16,902 nt of DNA from Acanthaster planci (lineage: Eukaryota > Echinodermata > Asteroidea > Valvatida > Acanthasteridae), in assembly GCF_001949145.1 (NCBI RefSeq), contig NW_019091356.1, forward strand, positions 655,691 to 672,592, written 5' to 3'. Shown piece after piece: positions 1-16,902 of this stretch (its first letter is position 1; the number at the start of each line of letters is the position of its first letter). The notes under the pieces are model-generated. The model was not told the origin of the DNA and did no database searches. It saw only the letters and a list, made by a program, of their open reading frames with translations. Made by a program: the position numbers and the translations under genes.

Positions 1-12009
<12,009 letters not shown>

Positions 12010-12199
12010 AAGGCTTGGCATTTGGCTTGTAAGACTCTGCATCACATGTGTCTGTCATAGCTTGCCTTACAAATCTGGAACATGTATCATAATCAGCTCG
12101 TGTCTTGAAGTTTATAAAAAGGTCCTCATTGCAGACATTACTAAGGTTTCCAGTGTGATGGCTTACAGTGAAAATCATTCATGATGTAATAATTTTATG

Positions 12200-12230
12200 A
12201 ATAAAAATCAGACATTACTACAAAAATAAA
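12200..12230 (+). terminator. Candidate ULK4 polyadenylation signals
   Basis: Two AATAAA hexamers at 12200-12205 and 12225-12230, about 190-220 bp after the read-through stop at 12009. They would fit a short 3'UTR for that form. No strong GT-rich downstream element is visible, and AATAAA is common in AT-rich DNA. Confidence 0.3.
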
Positions 12231-12488
12231 TGACTGGCAAAATGCTTCAGTTTGATCAGTTCAACAGCGTTGTCAGCCAAAAATGTCTTGTAGATGACTA
12301 TGTTTGGCCTTTTCATAAGAGTGTGGTTTGGTTTAAATGCATGAGATAAGTTTTCAATGGAATGTGTACAAATACATAGATTCAGCAGACTTGGTTGCTT
12401 AGCCTGCTTGCACAGTGCAGTGTCATTGATATGAAATATCCAGATTAAGAATTTATCAAGAACCATGGTCTTTATTTAAGAGAAATAC

Positions 12489-12549
12489 TTGGGTTTGTGT
12501 TTGAAGGGCTTGGGTTTGTGTTGAAGGGTTTGGGTTTGTGTTGAAGGGA
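12489..12549 (+). repeat. Three tandem copies of a 20-bp unit
   Basis: Unit TTGGGTTTGTGTTGAAGGG plus one variable base, starting at 12489 (21 bp), 12510 and 12530. The copies are almost identical, differing by one inserted T and the last base. Confidence 0.92.
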
Positions 12550-12861
12550 TTTAACAAAAGCAATGTTTTGTACTATTTTATTTCTCATTTGGAAAATTAC
12601 AAAAAATTTGAGCGGATTTGTATATTTAATGTCTTGAATAGTCTATTGAAATGCTCTTCATGCAAGTATATTTATCATTAATATTGTCATTCCATTATTT
12701 TTCACATATTAAGCTTTGTATATAATGTCATTTCATCAAATGTTAGATACCAGTAATTCATCTATTTCTTCTGATTTCTAGAAATAAATTATAGCAGCTT
12801 TATTTGCAAATCTCAGCGTGGGCTGTATATATTAATTGGCTCTTTTAAACTTTGTTTACAG

Positions 12862-12900
12862 TGTTCAATACCGTCAGCAAGACAAAGGAAAGATGAATAG
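12862..12900 (+). CDS. ULK4: Candidate alternative last coding exon of ULK4
   Basis: The acceptor CTTTGTTTACAG ends at 12861 and joins in phase 0 to the donor AAA|GTAAGC at 12001. The added codons would give CSIPSARQRKDE and a TAG stop, making a protein of 1,329 residues. The short basic tail has no human counterpart that I recall, so support is only splice-site quality and frame. Confidence 0.4.
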   Translation, partial: CSIPSARQRKDE

Positions 12901-14397
12901 AAACGACTTCAGGTTTTAGTCATTAATCTTGCAATCTTTCCTTTTCAAAAGAACTTAGGAATTTTTTCAGTAGTTGTTTCAGTAGTCTGAGCTGTGCAAA
13001 AACTCTGACTGATATTTGCTTAATATTCTGCTTGGAAGTGCATCATTTGTTCTTCCGAACCGACTTCTTATGAACTTACATGTACATCCTCTAAACTAAT
13101 GAATCTTATTAATGAGACATGTTTGTCCATGTAAACTACAGTAGGGACTATCTGTGGCCAAAGGGAACTGAATCTTGCATTTCACACTTACCAGAGACAC
13201 ATGGCTTGCCTTATAGACAAAGTTCAAAACATGTTGAGAGAAAGATTATCACAAGTAAATACTTGTGGAAGATTATATCAAGCCATTAAAGAAAGCACAA
13301 AGATAAGAATACTTCACTGATGATTCAGGCAAAATATTGCTGGTTGGTTTTTACTGCTTGTCCAATTCCATATTTTAAAAAGATATAAAAATTGGCTGAT
13401 GAAATTTGAAGAAATTGTCCACATGTATACTGGTACATTTCACTGATGACAATATCATGATAAAACGTTTATAAATGATATATTTTTGCTTTGAAGACAG
13501 ATCATGCAGTTGGAAGTAAGATAATTCATTTCCGTTACTAGATTGCTTAATCATCTTCGCAAACATGACTTGGATGAAGAAAATTGAACATTTTGTCGCA
13601 AAAAGTTCACATCCCCTGGATAATTTCTCAGCTACTTCTGTTACAGATCAAAGCGCAAACTTTGTCAATGATAACTGAATTCATCTAGGAATTGTGGGGG
13701 GCGTTTGCCTTCTTAAATGAGCAGTTGTATTTGACACTGAAATATAACGCTCATGGTATTGTTATCCCCTGTATTACTAAACTATCATAGTTACCACTCG
13801 GACGTGGATAACTGGGCTCAAAAATATCCTCCAAACAGACATATTACCTAGAAGCAAACAGTACACCCACCTAGTAGGGTATAGATGCTAGTAGATGTCT
13901 GCCTGCTATTATTTTTGGCATTTCACCCAAACAGAACACTCCTATTAACTGACAAAATGCAAATAGTGAGGCATGCCATAGTGTGTTAGTCTTGTGAGTT
14001 GATAACCAAGAGAAGAAAAAGAGGAAGGTGTGTTTCAGAAGTGTTCAAACAGAGTGTACATCAAACAAGACCAGTTGGGGACTTTTTCTTTACAATAAAG
14101 CCGCCCTGAACCTAGACTTTGAACCCAGTAGAGTTTATTTTGTAACCAAGAGCCTCACTGATTGGCAGATAAAGGTCCTGGCGACAGTCATCCTCGTACA
14201 CTTTGATCAAACTTACATGAGTGCACTTGCTGTGTGCGTAATAAGTGTGTACGTGTGATATCCGCTCTCGTCACAAATCAAGTTTCGTTTTTGTTGGTGG
14301 GGATACAACAGCAGTACAACAGCTCCACACTGGGTGCTTGTGCAGTTATCAACTTTTGTGGTTGGTGAGGAGGTGTTGGTGATTTGGAATTACAGTC

Positions 14398-14473
14398 ATG
14401 GAGTGTCTCCGTGGATTTCATGTCTTGCTGTTCTGTACTGCATTTTTTATTGTTTCCTCAGCACCTGTTGGAG
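14398..14473 (+). CDS. Downstream gene, exon 1: signal peptide
   Basis: Codes for MECLRGFHVLLFCTAFFIVS, then SAPVG and the first base of Glu26. It has a short polar start with one Arg, a hydrophobic core (V9-V19) and small residues at the cleavage region: a typical signal peptide. Donor GTATGT at 14474. The TTACAG just before the start could be the end of a 5'UTR intron. Confidence 0.78.
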
Positions 14474-16743
14474 GTATGTGTCATCCCCTTTTGCCGGTTT
14501 TTGCCTCAACAAAACCCACTGTGAACAAAGTGCACAGATGTACACAATTGCATTGATTTACATGTATAATCTAAAGACATCAGACACCTAGAAGTGAACA
14601 TTTTGTTCAGTTTGTCATGCTTGACTTTGAGTTTTAAAATTGACATAGTTTAAGTGAAGTTGTCTTTGTCAACTTTGAAAACAAATTTTACAATGTGGAA
14701 GTCAACCTATGGCACAGATTTTGTTCTTGAGATTTATGTCAATGAAAACTTAGGGAGAAAAATTCAAAATGGGATTTCATTCATTCTATAATTTCCTAAA
14801 TTCAATTTAAAAGGCACCTGCCCACTGTTTAGAGATACATATTTTATACCCAGAAATTCTTTTGCATTATATCTAATTTTATTCCAGAACCAGAGGCAAA
14901 ACTATCAAAACGGCATGACTTAACCAGTGATAAGGTAAACTATATATCATTTTAATTTCAAAAATGTACCATTAAGTCTTTAAGCAGATAAGATCAAACC
15001 TAAAGTTTCAATTAAACAGTGCCTGTATTTCATGTGGGTTTCATTAGAGTTAAAAAGAATGGCAAATATGTTTAAAGATTAAACCATACTTGAAAATTAG
15101 CCAATAACAGGTTTCATTTCCCTTGTATTTTACAGGAGGAGCTTTTAGAAAAGGTATGTTGAATTTGTCTCAAAAAATGATAAGGTTTAAGCTAGGCATT
15201 GTTTGCTTCAGTGGCTATTGAAAATTTCTAACACTTCTTTTTGGTTTGCTGAATGTGTTGTTGGTTTTTCGGGGTTTTTTTTTTTGTTTTTTTTTCTTTT
15301 TTTTTTGTGGACGAAGTTTTATAAAATGTCATTTTTCCATCTCTCTATAATTCCTTTTGCTTCCAAGGAGTTGTTTAATAATTTTAAAGACAGAAATTAT
15401 CACTGTATGTTCCTTTGTGAGTTTAGGCTCAACTCCAAATAGGGTGCCCCCTTTTGTAAATGCTGAGTGCCTCCCCCCCTCCCAATTGCTGGATGAAAAG
15501 CATTGTAAAATCAGCTTCCTGTTTACTATAACACTGCCTCTATCATTAAACAAACCTTCCAATTTTTTTTTTATGCGGAAGATGATCAAGTATGACTCTT
15601 TTTTGTTTTTCATGTTTTGCAGATCAAAGACCTGGAGAATGAAGTAAGTGTTTCCTGTTGCACAAACTACAGTCACTTTCTAATAATCAAAATTAAAGTA
15701 AGCAGTGCAAGATATACAAGAAATTTAAGAAATAAGCCTCTGGAGAAGAAATCAGTTTGTTCATCAAATGAGAGAAATGTGCTAAAAAGTTAAACGTTAA
15801 ATGGAAAAAGTCATTAAGACATTACACCAAGGCATTCCATGTGTTAAAACACTCACCTTTGTCAGGGTGACCTTCATTTCCTTTTATTCTTTTCAAGCTG
15901 CAAGGTCGAAGGTCAAGTCAAGTGCCAGGAGATGATAGCCCTGTGTGGGCAGCGGAGCATCGAAAGAAGGAAGTAGGAGGGATGTCGACCAGAGAATGGA
16001 ACCTTGAAGAGGTGAGTGGAACAGGAGAATATGTAATAAAACTGAAAAATCCGTCTGTTATAAAAATGATGAAGTCACTATATCATCATTATATTCATGC
16101 TGTTGCATCATGGAGATGACAAAGTTAACATTTTTGACTTGTCCGCAGTGGTGTAACTACAAAGGGGAACCCCCCCAGCAGATGCCTATGCCCCCTGGGT
16201 GCCCCCCCCTCCAACATTTGAAATCTGTGAATATTCTCAGTTGAGTTTATCTAACTATGTGCGGCTTTTCTTCTGGTGCCCCTTGAAAAAGAATCAGCCC
16301 TAGTTATATTTAGCCCTAGTAATTTGATACAAATGATGAGACTATGTCATGAGGATAAAAGCAATACAATGGAGGAGTACTTTTTAAGTATCAGTCATTC
16401 AACTTCTCCTGGATTTTCATGTTATTTTTAATGATAAAAATTTCATTTCTTCAAATTTCTTCCTCATTTTGTTTCAGTCACTGCTTAAAAGGGGTTCCAA
16501 ATCAGAAGTCGACAAGGATGATGAAGGTAGGCTTAAGTAATGATATTAATTCTTAATGTGTGCCTGTTTAGATCACTGTCAACTTTCCAAGGCTGACGTG
16601 GGAAGTAAGCCACCATAAACAATCACTTTTGTTCTTCATAGATTCCAGCAAGGAGGCACTGAAACGCTTCTTGGACAGAGAGTTTGAAAGTGGCAAATTT
16701 GTGGATCATCCATTCAGTAATGGCAAGCAGGGGCAAACACCAG
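14398..16743 (+). CDS. Secreted/luminal protein of unknown family, 5' part (7 exons, truncated by window edge)
   Basis: Seven exons join in consistent phase: 14398-14473, 14888-14934, 15136-15153, 15623-15643, 15898-16011, 16478-16526 and 16642-16743. They give 142 residues plus one base, and the frame is still open at the last donor (GTACAG). Residues 1-21 form a signal peptide, probably cleaved after VSS. Residues 37-56 fit a short coiled coil, with Leu/Ile at 37, 44, 48, 51 and 55. The rest is rich in charged residues and has no cysteine after the signal peptide. Dibasic pairs occur at 33-34, 58-59, 77-78, 96-97 and 116-117. This composition would fit a prohormone or granin-like precursor, or an ER/Golgi luminal protein, but I recognise no family. 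The ATG has G at -3 and +4, and no ATG occurs in the 120 bp before it. Confidence 0.7.
14474..14887 (+). other. Downstream gene, intron 1
   Basis: 414-bp AT-rich intron with TACATGTA at 14559-14566. It ends ATTTTATTCCAG. No other feature seen. Confidence 0.7.
14888..14934 (+). CDS. Downstream gene, exon 2
   Basis: 47 nt, entered in phase 1, coding PEAKLSKRHDLTSDK after the split Glu26. It contains the dibasic Lys33-Arg34 close to the predicted mature N-terminus. Donor GTAAAC at 14935. Confidence 0.72.
15136..15153 (+). CDS. Downstream gene, exon 3: 18-nt microexon
   Basis: Codes for EELLEK in phase 0 between acceptor TATTTTACAG and donor GTATGT. It supplies Leu44 and part of the heptad pattern of the coiled coil. 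Confidence 0.65.
15154..15622 (+). other. Downstream gene, intron 3 with poly-T tract
   Basis: 469-bp intron. It contains a T-rich tract at about 15275-15307 (T runs broken by single G and C) and a C-rich patch near 15473-15483. Long open frames in both directions here have no support as genes. Confidence 0.7.
15623..15643 (+). CDS. Downstream gene, exon 4: 21-nt microexon
   Basis: Codes for IKDLENE in phase 0 between acceptor TTTTGCAG and consensus donor GTAAGT. Ile48 and Leu51 continue the heptad spacing begun in exons 2 and 3, which supports joining the three. Confidence 0.65.
15898..16011 (+). CDS. Downstream gene, exon 5
   Basis: 114 nt in phase 0, residues 55-92, starting LQGRRSSQVPGDDSPVWAAE and ending MSTREWNLEE. 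The acceptor is CTTTTCAAG. An alternative AG eight bases later meets a stop. Donor GTGAGT at 16012. Confidence 0.7.
16012..16477 (+). other. Downstream gene, intron 5
   Basis: 466-bp intron containing a possible mobile-element fragment (about 16147-16215). Its acceptor region is pyrimidine-rich and ends TTTGTTTCAG. Confidence 0.7.
16147..16215 (+). repeat. Possible degenerate mobile-element end
   Basis: It begins CAGTGGTGTAACTAC and runs into G-then-C homopolymer patches (AACCCCCCC, TGCCCCCCCC). Sequences starting CAGTGGCGTAACTA are common at ends of invertebrate DNA transposons and related repeats. No inverted partner is visible to the window edge, so this is a resemblance only. Confidence 0.35.
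16478..16526 (+). CDS. Downstream gene, exon 6
   Basis: 49 nt coding SLLKRGSKSEVDKDDE plus the first base of Asp109, left in phase 1 with donor GTAGGC. It has a dibasic Lys96-Arg97 followed by an acidic run. Confidence 0.68.
16642..16743 (+). CDS. Downstream gene, exon 7 (last in window)
   Basis: 102 nt coding residues from Asp109 to Pro142, including SSKEALKRFLDREFESGKF and VDHPFSNGKQGQTP. Left in phase 1 with donor GTACAG at 16744. The remaining 159 bp to the window edge look intronic, so the gene continues to the right. Confidence 0.72.
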
Positions 16744-16902
16744 GTACAGAAATCATGGGACTTTGTGTATGATCAGAGAATAAGCTGTCATGGCATGCAG
16801 TAGGGTATTTTTTATTCGATGTTTCAACCAAGGTGAAATACCCTAACTTACACTTTTGCATTAAAAATCTTTTGGTAATCAAGACTGATGAAGGATTTGA
16901 AG

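Larger units (their letters stand above)
12010..14397. other. ULK4 3' region and intergenic DNA
   Basis: About 2.4 kb, AT-rich, between the read-through ULK4 stop and the next gene. It holds AATAAA at 12200, 12225, 12783 and 14094, ATTAAA at 13285, a small tandem repeat (12489-12549), the candidate last ULK4 exon (12862-12900) and TACATGTA at 13077. I see no other convincing coding region and no RNA gene. The promoter and 5'UTR of the downstream gene must lie towards its right end, but I see no clear TATA box. Confidence 0.75.

Noticed and set aside
14028-14258. Plus-strand open frame of about 76 codons between the two genes.
   Set aside because: No ATG-initiated conserved protein is recognisable, it ends before the downstream gene, and an AATAAA lies inside it. 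Most likely chance.
15329-15676. Overlapping open frames on both strands across the microexon region of the downstream gene.
   Set aside because: They cross the intron and the 21-nt exon in other frames, include poly-T-derived residues, and have no homology.
15898-16011. Alternative acceptor eight bases into exon 5 of the downstream gene (CTGCAAG, then GTCGAAGG).
   Set aside because: In the required phase 0 that reading meets an in-frame stop (TAG) before the donor, while the chosen start is open throughout.

Overview
The window is metazoan nuclear DNA. It has short exons bounded by GT...AG introns, AT-rich introns of about 80 to 1,600 bp, and a protein that aligns over its whole length with vertebrate ULK4. 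The level of conservation and the intron density point to an invertebrate, possibly an amphioxus-like deuterostome. The species call is inference only; no marker in the window fixes it.

Positions 10-12009 hold an essentially complete plus-strand gene for ULK4, the Unc-51-like pseudokinase. I could join 25 coding exons in consistent phase from the start codon to a stop, giving 1,319 residues; recalled human ULK4 is about 1,275. Residues 1-284 form a degenerate protein kinase domain. Residues 285-470 are a polar, low-complexity linker. Residues 473 to the end are an all-helical armadillo/HEAT-like array. The last exon ends in a consensus splice donor three codons before its stop, and a well-formed acceptor at 12862 offers a second C-terminus. 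Introns carry a 14-bp minisatellite, a 60-bp-period direct duplication, two copies of an 86-bp dispersed repeat, and one candidate 9-nt microexon.

Positions 12010-14397 are the ULK4 3' region plus intergenic DNA. They hold candidate polyadenylation signals, a small tandem repeat and no convincing gene other than the possible last ULK4 exon.

From 14398 to the right edge lies the 5' part of a second plus-strand gene. It encodes a signal peptide, then a short coiled coil spread over two consecutive microexons (18 and 21 nt), then an acidic/basic, cysteine-free region with several dibasic sites. I could join seven exons (142 residues) before the window ends. I do not recognise the family. The best description is a secreted or luminal protein of unknown function. 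The two genes lie head to tail, and nothing in the sequence links their functions.
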